Positions 47,106 through 55,431 of a DNA stretch of 64,000 nucleotides are shown here, piece by piece (the first letter of the stretch is position 1; each line of letters opens with the position of its first letter). Source of the stretch: Paracoccus sp. TOH (GTDB lineage: Bacteria > Pseudomonadota > Alphaproteobacteria > Rhodobacterales > Rhodobacteraceae); contig NZ_CP098361.1 in NCBI RefSeq assembly GCF_030388245.1, positions 426,001 to 490,000 on the forward strand, read 5' to 3'. Position numbers and translations under genes: made by a program. The notes beneath the pieces were generated by a model, which was given only the letters and a program-made list of their open reading frames with translations, had not been told where the DNA came from and searched no databases.

Positions 47106-47704
47106 GCCAGCACCCCGTCCCAGTCGCGCCATTGCGCGAAGGGATTGTGCCCGCAATCCAGCGTCGCGACCGGCCCGCCCCGCCAGGCGCGACGCAGGTT
47201 CTGCAGCGGGAAGATCCGGTCGGCAGCGCCCAGCCAGATGCGGTCGAATCCCGGATCCCGCCCGCTGTCCCGGGCCATCACCGCCTCGAGCTCCTGGCGC
47301 AGCGCGGCCAGATCGGCGCCCGGGTCCACCGGACACCCCGCCCGCCGCGCGAATTGCCGCAGCGAGGCCGCCGAGAGGTTCGCCGCCGTGGCCCGCATCC
47401 GGTCGCGCGGGATGCCCAGCGCGTCGTCGCAGGGCGCCCAGGAGCCGCAGACCGCCACCTTGCGGCGAAAGCCCTGCAGGCCCGGCATGTGGCAGGCCGC
47501 CGCCACGCCGAAGGACCAGGCGACCAGATCCAGCGCCGCATAGCCCCGGGGCCAGTCCGGCGGTGTCAGGTCGCGGTAATCCGACAGCACCAGCACGTCG
47601 GCCGGCCCGGCCAGATGCCGCAGCGGCGCGGACCCGACCGCCCAGCCGGTCAGCACCACGATCAGCTCCTCGGCGCCGGTGCGGCGCAGCCACTCCGCCC
47701 TCAT
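47102..47704 (-). CDS. bioG: Pimeloyl-ACP methyl ester esterase BioG (DUF452)
   Basis: This enzyme frees pimeloyl-ACP from its methyl ester so that BioF can use it, replacing BioH. The 200-residue protein has LIVVLTGWAVGSAPLRHLAG near residue 14, nucleophile region LDLVAWSFGVAAA near 58 (serine in AWSFG), and CGSWAPCDDALGIPRDRMRA near 85, matching the BioG-typical CDD-GIP block. GHNPFAQWRDWD near 183 holds the catalytic histidine. Placement between bioA and bioC with ATGA overlaps at both ends supports the call. Confidence 0.9.
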   Translation of the reverse strand: MRAEWLRRTGAEELIVVLTGWAVGSAPLRHLAGPADVLVLSDYRDLTPPDWPRGYAALDLVAWSFGVAAACHMPGLQGFRRKVAVCGSWAPCDDALGIPRDRMRATAANLSAASLRQFARRAGCPVDPGADLAALRQELEAVMARDSGRDPGFDRIWLGAADRIFPLQNLRRAWRGGPVATLDCGHNPFAQWRDWDGVLA

Positions 47705-48984
47705 CGCCAGCCCGCGATCTCGACCATCGCCGCGCCGATGCGCGCCACCTCGTCGGGCGTGGCGACAAAGGGCGGCATGCAGTAGAGCAGCCGACCGAAG
47801 GGCCGCAGCCAGACCCCGCTCCTCTGGCAAAAGCCATGCACGCGGCCCATATCCACCGGCTCTTGCAGGTCGATCACGCCGATGGCGCCCAGCACCCGCA
47901 CGTCCCGCACGCCGGGCAGGGCGCGCGCCGGGGCAAGGCCGCGCCGCAGCCCCGCCTCGATCCCCGCGACCTGCGCCTGCCACGCGCCGTCCGCCAGCAG
48001 GTCGAGGCTCGCGCAGGCCACGGCGCAGGCCAGCGGATTGCCCATGAAGGTCGGGCCGTGCATCAGCACCGGTGCCGGCCCGTCGGCAATCGCCTCGGCC
48101 ACCCGGCCCGAGGCCACGGTGGCGGCAAAGCTCATCATGCCGCCGGTCAGCGCCTTGCCGAGGCACAGGATGTCCGGCACCACCCCCGCCCGCTGCATGG
48201 CGAAAAGCGTGCCGGTACGGCCGAAGCCGGTGGCGATCTCGTCGAAAATCAGCAGCACGCCATGCCGGTCGCACAATTCCCGAACCCCGGCCAGCCAGCG
48301 CGGGTGATAGAACCACATGCCGCCGGCGCCCTGCACCAGCGGCTCGACGATGAAGCCGGCGATCTGATCGGCTTGCTTCGCAAACAGCGCCTCGACCGCG
48401 CCAAGCCCGTTCTGCGCCGGATCCTCGGGCCATTCCGCGCCGAAGGCGACGGGCGGGCGCGGCACGAAATGCTGCACCTGCAGGGCGGCGCCGAAATGAC
48501 GGTGCATCCCGGTCTCGGGATCGCAGAGGCTCATCGCCTTCCAGGTATCGCCGTAATAGCCGCCGCGGGCCGAGGCGAAAGCCACCCGCCCGGAATGGCC
48601 CAGCCCAAGCTGCGCCTGCACCGCCATCTTCAGCGCCACCTCGACCGCGACCGAGCCGCTGTCGCTGTAGAAAACGCGGTCCAGCCCGGCGGGCAGCATG
48701 GCGACCAGCCGCCGCGCCAGCCCCACGGCGGGCCCATGCGTCAGCCCGCCGAACATCACATGCGGCAGCCGGGCCAGCTGCGCCTGCATCGCCTCGACCA
48801 GCCGCGGATGGCGATGGCCATGCGCCGCCGCCCACCAGGACGACATGGCGTCGATCATCCGCGTCCCGTCCGCCAGTTCCAGCCACACCCCGGCCGCCGC
48901 CGCGACCTCATGCACCGGCGCGGGTTCGCGCATCGAGGAATAGGGATGCCACAGATGCCGGCGGTCGAAATCCAGATCCCGCAT
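47701..48984 (-). CDS. bioA: Adenosylmethionine-8-amino-7-oxononanoate transaminase
   Basis: This PLP enzyme makes 7,8-diaminopelargonate using SAM as amino donor. The 427-residue protein has HLWHPYSSMREPAPVHEVAA near residue 10, AMSSWWAAAHGHRHPRLVEA near 46, FYSDSGSVAVEVALKMAVQA near 105, LLIFDEIATGFGRTGTLFAM near 243 and PLP-lysine segment ILCLGKALTGGMMSFAATVA near 270. Its ATG overlaps the bioD stop by one base (TGATG), and its stop overlaps the bioG start. Confidence 0.96.
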   Translation of the reverse strand: MRDLDFDRRHLWHPYSSMREPAPVHEVAAAAGVWLELADGTRMIDAMSSWWAAAHGHRHPRLVEAMQAQLARLPHVMFGGLTHGPAVGLARRLVAMLPAGLDRVFYSDSGSVAVEVALKMAVQAQLGLGHSGRVAFASARGGYYGDTWKAMSLCDPETGMHRHFGAALQVQHFVPRPPVAFGAEWPEDPAQNGLGAVEALFAKQADQIAGFIVEPLVQGAGGMWFYHPRWLAGVRELCDRHGVLLIFDEIATGFGRTGTLFAMQRAGVVPDILCLGKALTGGMMSFAATVASGRVAEAIADGPAPVLMHGPTFMGNPLACAVACASLDLLADGAWQAQVAGIEAGLRRGLAPARALPGVRDVRVLGAIGVIDLQEPVDMGRVHGFCQRSGVWLRPFGRLLYCMPPFVATPDEVARIGAAMVEIAGWR

Positions 48985-49604
48985 CACAGCGCCCCCCGGA
49001 TCGCGTCGGTGTCGATGCCGGCAAAGGCCTTGGCCAGAGTCTCGGCCGTCACCTGCTCCAGCACCGGCAGCCGGCCCAGGTCGTTGACCGCGCCGATCCC
49101 GCAGATCACCCGGCGGCTGTCCTCGGCCTCCTCGCCGATGAAGGCCACGCCCGCCAGCCGGCAGCCGGCGGCCCGCAACGCAGCCAGCGACAGCAGCGCA
49201 TGGTTGATGGTGCCAAGCGCGGTGCGGCAGCACAGCACCACCGGCGCCCCCCAATCCGCGATCACGTCGAGATAAAGCCGCCGCCGGGTCAGCGGCACCA
49301 TCAGCCCGCCGGCCCCCTCGACCACCAGCGGGCCATCGAGGCTTGGCGGCACCAGCCGCGCCGGGTCGATCTCCACCCCCTCGCGCTCGGCCGACAGATG
49401 CGGCGAGGCGGGCAGCCGCAGCCGATAGGCCTCGGGCAGAACCGGCCGGCCCGACAGCCGCGCCACGGCCTCGCTGTCGGTCTCCTCCTCCAGCCCGGAC
49501 TGCACCGGCTTCCAATAGGTCGCGCCAAGCGCCCGGGTCAGCCCGGCGCTGAACACGGTCTTGCCGATGCCGGTATCGGTGCCGGCGACCACCACCACGC
49601 TCAT
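48984..49604 (-). CDS. bioD: Dethiobiotin synthetase
   Basis: This ATP-dependent carboxylase closes the ureido ring. The 206-residue protein has P-loop [20 protein letters not shown] near residue 5, [20 protein letters not shown] near 31, [20 protein letters not shown] near 97 and [20 protein letters not shown] near 122. It starts in an ATGA overlap with the bioF stop. Confidence 0.95.
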   Translation of the reverse strand: MSVVVVAGTDTGIGKTVFSAGLTRALGATYWKPVQSGLEEETDSEAVARLSGRPVLPEAYRLRLPASPHLSAEREGVEIDPARLVPPSLDGPLVVEGAGGLMVPLTRRRLYLDVIADWGAPVVLCCRTALGTINHALLSLAALRAAGCRLAGVAFIGEEAEDSRRVICGIGAVNDLGRLPVLEQVTAETLAKAFAGIDTDAIRGAL

Positions 49605-50722
49605 GCCGCCGCCCTTTCCTGCGCCGCGATGGCCGCGAACAGCGCCGCGATATCCTCGGCCCCGACATGGCCGGTGACCGAGACCCGCAGCCGCGCCGTC
49701 CCCTTCGGCACCGTCGGCGGCCGGATGGCGCGGATGTCGAAGCCCTGCACCTGCAGATCCGCGGCCAGTGCCAGCGCCCGCTGATCCTCGCCGACGATCA
49801 CCGGAACGATCTGGCTTTGCGCCGCGATGCCGCAGCGCCGCGCCGCCTCATGGGCCAGCGCCATGCGGGCCCGCGCGGCCTCGACCAGCGCCGGCACCTC
49901 CTGCAGCGCCCGCAAGGCCGCCCGCAGCACAGCCGCCGACAAAGGCGAGGGCGCGGTGGCATAGATGAAGGGCCGCGCCTTGTTCACCAGCGTCTCGACC
50001 AGCAGCCGGTCGGCGCAGACCAGCGCGCCCGAGGCGCCCAGCCCCTTGCCGCCGGTATGCAGCGTCACCAGCGGGCAGGCCAGCCCATGCGCCAGCCCCC
50101 TGCCCTGCGGGCCGAAGACGCCGGTCGCATGCGCTTCGTCCACCACCAGCACCGCATCCTCGCGCGCCGCCAATGCCGCGAGTGCCTGCAGTGGCGCCAG
50201 ATCGCCCGCCATCGAATAGACGCTTTCGACCGCGATCCAGACCCGGCCGCGCCCGCCGGCGTCGCGCCAGTCCGCGATCACCCGCGCCGCGTCGCCCGCG
50301 TCGTTATGGGCAAAACCGCGGCATTCGGCCCGGCCCAGCCGCATCCCCTCATGCGCGCTGGCATGGACCAGCGCGTCATGCAGCACCAGATCGCCCTGCA
50401 TCGGCAGCGCAGCAAAGATCGCCTGGTTGGCCTGGAAACCGCCGCCCATATACAGGCCCGCCTCGGCGCCGAAAAACGCGGCCGCCTCGGTCTCCAGCGC
50501 CTCATGCTCGGCATGGTTGCCGCGCAGCAGCCGCGACCCCCCTGCCCCGACCGGCACGCCGCGCGCCAGCGCATCCCGCGCCGCGGCGGCCAGCAGGTCC
50601 GACCCCGCCAGCCCCAGATAGTCGTTCGAGGCGAAATCCAGCCCCGCAGCCGGCGTCCGATGCCGCAGCCGGCCCCGCTGCGTCAGGGCGTCCAGCGCCG
50701 CCGCGTGCCGAGGAAAGCTCAT
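49601..50722 (-). CDS. bioF: 8-amino-7-oxononanoate synthase
   Basis: This PLP enzyme condenses pimeloyl-ACP (or CoA) with alanine. The 373-residue protein has [20 protein letters not shown] near residue 28, [20 protein letters not shown] near 61, [17 protein letters not shown] near 169, [20 protein letters not shown] near 195 and PLP-lysine [16 protein letters not shown] near 225. ATG 50722 lies in an ATGA overlap with the bioB stop. The gene order B-F-D-A-G-C is fully coupled. Confidence 0.96.
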   Translation of the reverse strand: MSFPRHAAALDALTQRGRLRHRTPAAGLDFASNDYLGLAGSDLLAAAARDALARGVPVGAGGSRLLRGNHAEHEALETEAAAFFGAEAGLYMGGGFQANQAIFAALPMQGDLVLHDALVHASAHEGMRLGRAECRGFAHNDAGDAARVIADWRDAGGRGRVWIAVESVYSMAGDLAPLQALAALAAREDAVLVVDEAHATGVFGPQGRGLAHGLACPLVTLHTGGKGLGASGALVCADRLLVETLVNKARPFIYATAPSPLSAAVLRAALRALQEVPALVEAARARMALAHEAARRCGIAAQSQIVPVIVGEDQRALALAADLQVQGFDIRAIRPPTVPKGTARLRVSVTGHVGAEDIAALFAAIAAQERAAA

Positions 50723-51687
50723 GCCGCGCAGCCCTCGGCCGAGCCTTCCAGCACCTCGGCCCGCAGGCCGAGCTTGGCGAACAGCACCGCGTCCTTGTCC
50801 TCGCCGGGGTTGCCCGCGGTCAGCAGCGTGTCGCCGACGAAGATCGAGTTGGCCCCGGCCAGGAAGCACATGGCCTGCAGCTCGTCGCTCATCTCGGAGC
50901 GTCCCGCCGACAACCGCACATAGGATGTGGGCATCAGGATGCGCGCCGTGGCGATGGTGCGCACCATCTCGATCGGGTCGAGCTTCGGCACGTCGGCCAG
51001 CGGCGTGCCCGCCATCGGCATCAGCATGTTGATCGGCACCGATTGCGGCGGCACCTCCAGCCCGGCCAGCGTTTCCAGCATGGAAATGCGGTCCTCGGCC
51101 GTCTCGCCCATGCCGACGATGCCGCCGGCGCAGACATTGATCCCGGCCGCCTGCACCCGGTCCAGCGTGTCCAGCCGGTCCTGAAAGCTGCGCGTGGTGA
51201 TGATCTCGGAATAATAGCGTTCCGAAGTGTCGATATTGTGGTTGTAATAGTCGAGCCCGGCGTCCTTCAGCCGCAGCGCCTGGTCCATGTCCAGCATGCC
51301 CAGGGTCATGCAGGTCTCCATCCCCAGCGCCTTGACGCCGCGGATCATCGCCAGCACCGCCGGCATGTCGCGCTCCTTGGGCGAGCGCCAGCCGGCACCC
51401 ATGCAATAGCGGGTGGCGCCGGCATCGCGGGCGCGCTTGGCCTCGGCCAGCACCTGCTGCACCTCGATCAGCTTCGAGGCCGGCAGTTCCGCGCCATTGC
51501 GGGCCGATTGCGCGCAATAGGCGCAATCCTCGGGGCAACCGCCGGTCTTGATCGACAGCAGTTTCGAACATTGCACCAGGTTCGGGTCGAAATGCGCCCG
51601 GTGCACGGTCTGGGCCTGAAACAGCAGATCCATCAAGGGAAGATTATAGATTTCTTGCGCGGTGCGCTGCGGCGCCTGCTGGGGCAT
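50719..51687 (-). CDS. bioB: Biotin synthase
   Basis: This radical-SAM enzyme inserts sulfur into dethiobiotin. The 322-residue protein has the 4Fe-4S motif CPEDCAYC (Cys51, Cys55, Cys58), [18 protein letters not shown] near residue 94, [20 protein letters not shown] near 147 and [20 protein letters not shown] near 190. It is the first gene of the six-gene operon. Two BioR boxes lie 30 and 72 bp before its start. The nearer box overlaps a plausible -10 (TATAGA on the minus strand), which would leave a leader of about 25 nt. Confidence 0.97.
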   Translation of the reverse strand: MPQQAPQRTAQEIYNLPLMDLLFQAQTVHRAHFDPNLVQCSKLLSIKTGGCPEDCAYCAQSARNGAELPASKLIEVQQVLAEAKRARDAGATRYCMGAGWRSPKERDMPAVLAMIRGVKALGMETCMTLGMLDMDQALRLKDAGLDYYNHNIDTSERYYSEIITTRSFQDRLDTLDRVQAAGINVCAGGIVGMGETAEDRISMLETLAGLEVPPQSVPINMLMPMAGTPLADVPKLDPIEMVRTIATARILMPTSYVRLSAGRSEMSDELQAMCFLAGANSIFVGDTLLTAGNPGEDKDAVLFAKLGLRAEVLEGSAEGCAA

Positions 51688-51716
51688 GGATGTCCTCCTG
51701 AGCCTCGTTTCAAGAG

Positions 51717-51726
51717 GTATCTATAA
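51717..51726 (-). promoter_or_regulatory. BioR box 1 upstream of bioB
   Basis: The minus strand reads TTATAGATAC, 9 of 10 matches to the BioR palindrome TTATAGATAA. It overlaps a candidate -10 element for bioB. Confidence 0.8.
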
Positions 51727-51758
51727 AAGCGCCGGCAGCATCCGATAAGATGGATATA

Positions 51759-51768
51759 TTATCTATTA
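51759..51768. promoter_or_regulatory. BioR box 2 upstream of bioB
   Basis: TTATCTATTA matches TTATCTATAA at 9 of 10 positions, 42 bp (four helical turns) from box 1. Confidence 0.75.
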
Positions 51769-51781
51769 TTACCGGCCAAGA

Positions 51782-52456
51782 TTAGGGCCCCAGCACGCGC
51801 ACCTTGGCGATCCGCCCGTCGCACCGCTGCACGGCGACGCGCAGCCGATCCAGCAGATGGGTCTGCACATAGGTGGCATGGAAACGCGTCGGCGCGAACA
51901 AGGTCAGGCATCCATCGGCGGCCCCGGCCTCGGCCAGCCCTGCGAACCAGGCATCGAACAGCGCCCGGTCCTCCTCGGCCAGTCGGGCCCGGGCCTCGGC
52001 CCAGACGCCCTGCGCCGGCATCGGCTCGGGCCGGTGCAGCGGCACGACATTGCTGGCCGGCTCGGGCTGGGTGCCGCCGAGCCGCGCAACGAAATCCGGG
52101 CCGATATTGTCCCATTCCCGTTTGGTGTCCAGCAGGATGCGCTCCAGATTGAGGCTCAGCACCGACACCCGCCCGCGCGCGCCCTGCTGTTTGATCTCGA
52201 TCCAGCCAAGCGCCCGCAGCTTGGCCATCTCGCGCTTGACGGTGCGCTCGTCCACGCACCACAGCCGCGCGATCTCGCGCTGGCCGATGGTCAATTCGTC
52301 GCGCTGCCAGTTATATCTGGTGGTGATCAAGGCCATGAGCCGCAAGATGAGCCGCTGGCGATGCTTGTCGCCGGCAAGCCCGTGCGCCATCATCGCACTG
52401 AGCAAATCATATTTCTTTGCCGCGGCCTCTCGGCCGACGGCGCGGATCACCTGCAT
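51782..52456 (-). CDS. Plasmid-type replication initiator, DnaA-like (winged helix plus C-terminal DnaA domain-I-like segment)
   Basis: The 224-residue protein has an N-terminal winged helix (about residues 53-102: LTIGQREIARLWCVDERTVK, then KLRALGWIEIKQQGARGRVS). Its C-terminal segment (about 148-215) runs VWAEARARLAEEDRALFDAW and LTLFAPTRFHATYVQTHLLD. This aligns by eye with DnaA domain I, where WQ..L..L, F..W and L.L.APNRF..DWV....L are conserved. There is no AAA+ ATPase. Position next to parA and parB fits the DnaA-like replicon type described for Rhodobacterales plasmids. AGGAG 8 bp before ATG 52456 decides the start; a GTG at 52495 lacks this. It could instead be only a regulator. Confidence 0.75.
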   Translation of the reverse strand: MQVIRAVGREAAAKKYDLLSAMMAHGLAGDKHRQRLILRLMALITTRYNWQRDELTIGQREIARLWCVDERTVKREMAKLRALGWIEIKQQGARGRVSVLSLNLERILLDTKREWDNIGPDFVARLGGTQPEPASNVVPLHRPEPMPAQGVWAEARARLAEEDRALFDAWFAGLAEAGAADGCLTLFAPTRFHATYVQTHLLDRLRVAVQRCDGRIAKVRVLGP

Positions 52457-52559
52457 AACTGCTCCTGCCCGGCTCTGGCCGGCTGCCTTCTTCACTGCCC
52501 GAAGAGCCCCGGCTTTTCGTCGGTGACCCTGGATGGCGGCGACGATCTGCTGCCGTCTG

Positions 52560-52935
52560 AAACGCTTTTCGCCATCTGTTTCGTATTTGCGTCCTGATTT
52601 CCGATTCTGTCAAGCGCTTTGCCCCAGAGCCGGATTTCTCGCCTCAATCTTCAAAGAAAAAACGGTATCAATGGTATAGGGGGACAGTCTGGATGACACC
52701 CCATTGCCGGGTTTTGTCCCCCAATCCGCCCGGCTTTCGAGGCGGGCGTCCCCCAATCCGGCGTTGGCGTTCCCCGGTTCCGGCACCGAATCGGCGCCGC
52801 CGATTCGCCGGGTATCGCCCTGGAAACCCGGCATTTCCCGGTTTTGACACTCTGATTGAAAACGGGTTTTGCCAAAACTGCAAATCCGGCGTAAAAGCGA
52901 AACAGAAGAAAATCTGCGTCCTATAAATACAGGCA
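52560..52935. other. Putative replication origin between the initiator and parA genes
   Basis: This gene-free gap is AT-richer than its surroundings. It holds two identical GTCCCCCAATCCG units (52716-52728, 52748-52760), 32 bp apart. It also has an inverted GGGGGACA (52679-52686) and three CGGTTTTG/CGGGTTTTG units (52707-52716, 52837-52846, 52862-52871). AT-rich stretches lie near 52650-52680 and 52890-52930. No consensus DnaA box is present. Position and iteron-like repeats suggest the origin, and the two divergent promoters must also be here. Confidence 0.5.
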
Positions 52936-52939
52936 TCCT

Positions 52940-54244
52940 ATGTACACGCATGAAGACCTCGCCAAGCTGCAGGCGCAATCGCTGAAGATGCAGGGCTGGA
53001 TCCGGCGCCAGACCTTCAGCCCGGCCAACGAGAAGACCTTGCGCCGCTTCTCGAGCTGGGAGGTGGCCGAGCTGATCTTCCGCATCAACCAGTCCACCTT
53101 CCGCGGCAAGCTGGCCGCCGACCCGAACCTTCCCCTCGGGGAAGTCGAGGAGGACGGCCGCCAGCGCTGGTTCTCGCTGGACGAGGTGAACGAGCTGCGC
53201 CGTCGCATCCGCATCAACCGCAAGTCGCTGATGCCCTGGCGGCCCGAGGGCAAGCGCGCCTTCCGCGCCGCCATCGCCAATTTCAAGGGCGGCGCCGGCA
53301 AGTCGACGGTGGCGCTGCATTTCGCCCATGCGGCGGCGCTGGACGGCTATCGCATCCTGGTGGTGGATTTCGACCCGCAGGCGACGCTGTCGCACAGCAT
53401 GGGCCTGACCGATGTCGGCGAGGACCATACCGTCTGGGGCATCATGGCCCGCGATCTGGAGCGCGAGACCGACCGCATGAACGCCGCCGCCCGCGGCGCC
53501 GAAAGCGGCACCGCCCTGCCCCAGCGCAAGCTGCCGGCCTCGATCCGCGACATGGGCCTCGGCACGCTGCGGCCGGCCGATTTCATCAAGCCGACCGCCT
53601 GGCCGACCATCGACATCATCCCCAGCTGCGCCAACGCCGCCTTCGTCGAGTTCGCCAGCGCGCAATACCGGCACCTGAACCCGGAATGGACCTTCTTCGG
53701 CGCGGTGTCGCGCTTCCTCGACAGCCTGGCGGACGATGCCTATGACCTGATCCTGTTCGACTGCCCGCCGGCCATCGGCTACCAGTCGATGAACGCCGTC
53801 TTCGCCGCCGACATGCTCTATATCCCCTCGGGGCCCGGCTATTGGGAATACGATTCGACCACCAGCTTCATCGGCCAGCTCTCGGAGGCGCTGGAGGATC
53901 TGGCGCACGGGTTCGAGAACTTCCCCACGGGGAAGATCCGGCTGCCCAAGGCCTTTGCCGACATCCGCTTCCTGATGACGCGTTTTGAGCCGTCGAACGA
54001 GTTGCACCAGGCGATGTATGGTGCCTTCCAGCAGGTTTTCGGCCAGCACATGGCCGAACATCCGATCGAGCTGACCCGGGCGGTCGAGCAATCCGGCCGG
54101 TTCCTCAGCTCGATCTACGAGATCGACTACCGCGAGATGACGCGCGGCACCTGGCGGCGGGCGCGGGCGACCTTCGACCAGGCCTATGAGGAGTTCAAGA
54201 CGCGGGTCGCCGCGGCCTGGGACAAGCTGGAGGGCGAGGCATGA
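52940..54244 (+). CDS. parA: ParA partition ATPase, type Ia with N-terminal DNA-binding domain
   Basis: This ATPase moves ParB-bound replicons apart. The 434-residue protein has an N-terminal helix-turn-helix region (about 30-105), as in P1/RepA-type ParA proteins that autoregulate. The deviant Walker A is NFKGGAGKSTVALHFAHAAA near residue 113, Walker A' region ILVVDFDPQATLSHSMGLTD near 136 and Walker B ILFDCPPAIGYQSMNAVF near 269. Two parS-like palindromes are read through in frame, giving LPLGE (near residue 64) and FPTGK (near 328). It overlaps parB by ATGA. Confidence 0.93.
   Translation: MYTHEDLAKLQAQSLKMQGWIRRQTFSPANEKTLRRFSSWEVAELIFRINQSTFRGKLAADPNLPLGEVEEDGRQRWFSLDEVNELRRRIRINRKSLMPWRPEGKRAFRAAIANFKGGAGKSTVALHFAHAAALDGYRILVVDFDPQATLSHSMGLTDVGEDHTVWGIMARDLERETDRMNAAARGAESGTALPQRKLPASIRDMGLGTLRPADFIKPTAWPTIDIIPSCANAAFVEFASAQYRHLNPEWTFFGAVSRFLDSLADDAYDLILFDCPPAIGYQSMNAVFAADMLYIPSGPGYWEYDSTTSFIGQLSEALEDLAHGFENFPTGKIRLPKAFADIRFLMTRFEPSNELHQAMYGAFQQVFGQHMAEHPIELTRAVEQSGRFLSSIYEIDYREMTRGTWRRARATFDQAYEEFKTRVAAAWDKLEGEA
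53129..53144. promoter_or_regulatory. parS-like palindrome 1 (inside parA)
   Basis: CTTCCCCTCGGGGAAG has perfect 7-bp arms and a TC centre. It is read as LPLGE in ParA. Confidence 0.6.
53920..53935. promoter_or_regulatory. parS-like palindrome 2 (inside parA)
   Basis: CTTCCCCACGGGGAAG has perfect 7-bp arms and an AC centre. It is read as FPTGK in ParA. Confidence 0.6.
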
Positions 54245-55347
54245 GCAGGAAGCGCCGGGTATTCGAGATCGAGATGCCGGACGATCCGGCCGCGGAGACG
54301 CCGGAAACCTTCCCCGCGGGGAAGGACGACAAGGAACATCGCCGCGGTCCCATGGCGACCGCCATCGTCGAGACCGCCGAGTCGACCCGTGACCGCGCCC
54401 GCATCGAGGCGCAGATCCGGGCCGAGAACGATGCGTTGGCCCAGGAGCATGTGCGACTGAAGCGCGCCGGGCTGATCACCGACATGATCCCGCTCGATGC
54501 CATCGACACCCGCAAGCTGATCCGCGACCGGGCGCCGGGGCCGGATTACGAGCTGGCCGAACTGGTGGAATCGATCCGCGACATCGGTCTGTCGAACCCG
54601 ATCCGGGTCGAACCGGCCGGAGAGGGGCGCTACGAGCTGATCCAGGGCTGGCGCCGGCTGTCGGCCTATCGCCAGCTGCTGGAGGAGACCGGCGATGCCG
54701 GGAAATGGGGCCGCATTCCGGCCGGCATCGCCGCGCGCGGCGACGAGCTGGAGCAGCTTTATCGGCGCATGGTGGACGAGAACCTGGTGCGCAAGGACAT
54801 CTCCTTCGCCGAGATGGCGCAGCTGGCGCTGCATTACGCCATGGATCCGCTGACCGAGGAGCACGACCCCGAAAAGGCGGTGGCGATCCTGTTCAAATCG
54901 GCGGGCTATCAGAAGCGCAGCTATATCCGCAGCTTCATCCGCCTGGTCGAGGCGCTTGGCGAGTCGCTGATGTATGCCGCCGAAATCCCACGGGCGCTGG
55001 GGCTGGCGCTGGCGCAGCGGCTGGACGAGGTGCCGGGCATCGCCGCCGCGATCCGCGCCGAGCTCAAGGACTGGGACACGCGTTCGATCAAGGACGAGCT
55101 GGAGATCCTGCGCCGCTATGCCGGGCAGGGCGGGGACGAGACCGAGGCCGCGCCGCCGCGCAGCGCCGGGCCGACCGTCCCCGCGGGGAAGGCCCGCACC
55201 ACCTTCCAGATCGAGCGGCCGCAGGGCAGCGCCAAATGCACCGCCGCCAACGGCCGGCTGGAGATCCGGCTGGCGCGGGATTTCTCGGCGGTGGACCGGC
55301 GCCGGCTGGAGGCGGCGGTGCGGGCGATGCTGGAGAGCCTGGACTGA
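54241..55347 (+). CDS. parB: ParB partition protein
   Basis: This CTP-dependent clamp binds parS. The 368-residue protein has a ParB/Srx N-domain (IPLDAIDTRKLIRDRAPG near residue 82, LAELVESIRDIGLSNPIRVE near 105, YELIQGWRRLSAYRQLL near 131) and the ENxxR-type segment VDENLVRKDISFAEMAQLAL near 178. A helix-turn-helix follows near 220-265. A variable tail (about 300-320) precedes a short C-terminal dimer domain ending AMLESLD. Two palindromes are read in frame as FPAGK (near residue 24) and VPAGK (near 314), and a third lies directly after the stop. Confidence 0.93.
   Translation: MSRKRRVFEIEMPDDPAAETPETFPAGKDDKEHRRGPMATAIVETAESTRDRARIEAQIRAENDALAQEHVRLKRAGLITDMIPLDAIDTRKLIRDRAPGPDYELAELVESIRDIGLSNPIRVEPAGEGRYELIQGWRRLSAYRQLLEETGDAGKWGRIPAGIAARGDELEQLYRRMVDENLVRKDISFAEMAQLALHYAMDPLTEEHDPEKAVAILFKSAGYQKRSYIRSFIRLVEALGESLMYAAEIPRALGLALAQRLDEVPGIAAAIRAELKDWDTRSIKDELEILRRYAGQGGDETEAAPPRSAGPTVPAGKARTTFQIERPQGSAKCTAANGRLEIRLARDFSAVDRRRLEAAVRAMLESLD
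54308..54325. promoter_or_regulatory. parS-like palindrome 3 (inside parB, 5' end)
   Basis: CCTTCCCCGCGGGGAAGG is a perfect 18-bp palindrome, read as FPAGK in ParB. Confidence 0.7.
55176..55191. promoter_or_regulatory. parS-like palindrome 4 (inside parB, 3' end)
   Basis: CGTCCCCGCGGGGAAG has one mismatch to the common 16-mer. It is read as VPAGK in ParB. Confidence 0.55.
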
Positions 55348-55366
55348 CCTTCCCCGCGGGGAAGGT
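55347..55366. promoter_or_regulatory. parS-like palindrome 5 (just after parB)
   Basis: ACCTTCCCCGCGGGGAAGGT is a perfect 20-bp palindrome beginning at the last base of the parB stop. It is the longest copy and the only one outside coding sequence. It could also act as a terminator stem. Confidence 0.7.
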
Positions 55367-55398
55367 CTCAGGCGCCTGTCTTGACCGGGGATGGGTGC

Positions 55399-55419
55399 GG
55401 TATTACCATGGGTATTACC
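55399..55419. promoter_or_regulatory. Paired GGTATTACC operator upstream of the antitoxin gene
   Basis: Two copies of GGTATTACC, each palindromic around its centre, are separated by ATG (12-bp period). They end 12 bp before the antitoxin start codon, where an AbrB-type antitoxin complex could bind and autoregulate. Confidence 0.65.
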
Positions 55420-55431
55420 AAGGAGAATCGC

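Noticed and set aside
55347..55366. The palindrome after parB as a simple terminator only
   Set aside because: The same sequence recurs inside coding frames where a terminator makes no sense, and there is no U-run; a parS role fits all copies.
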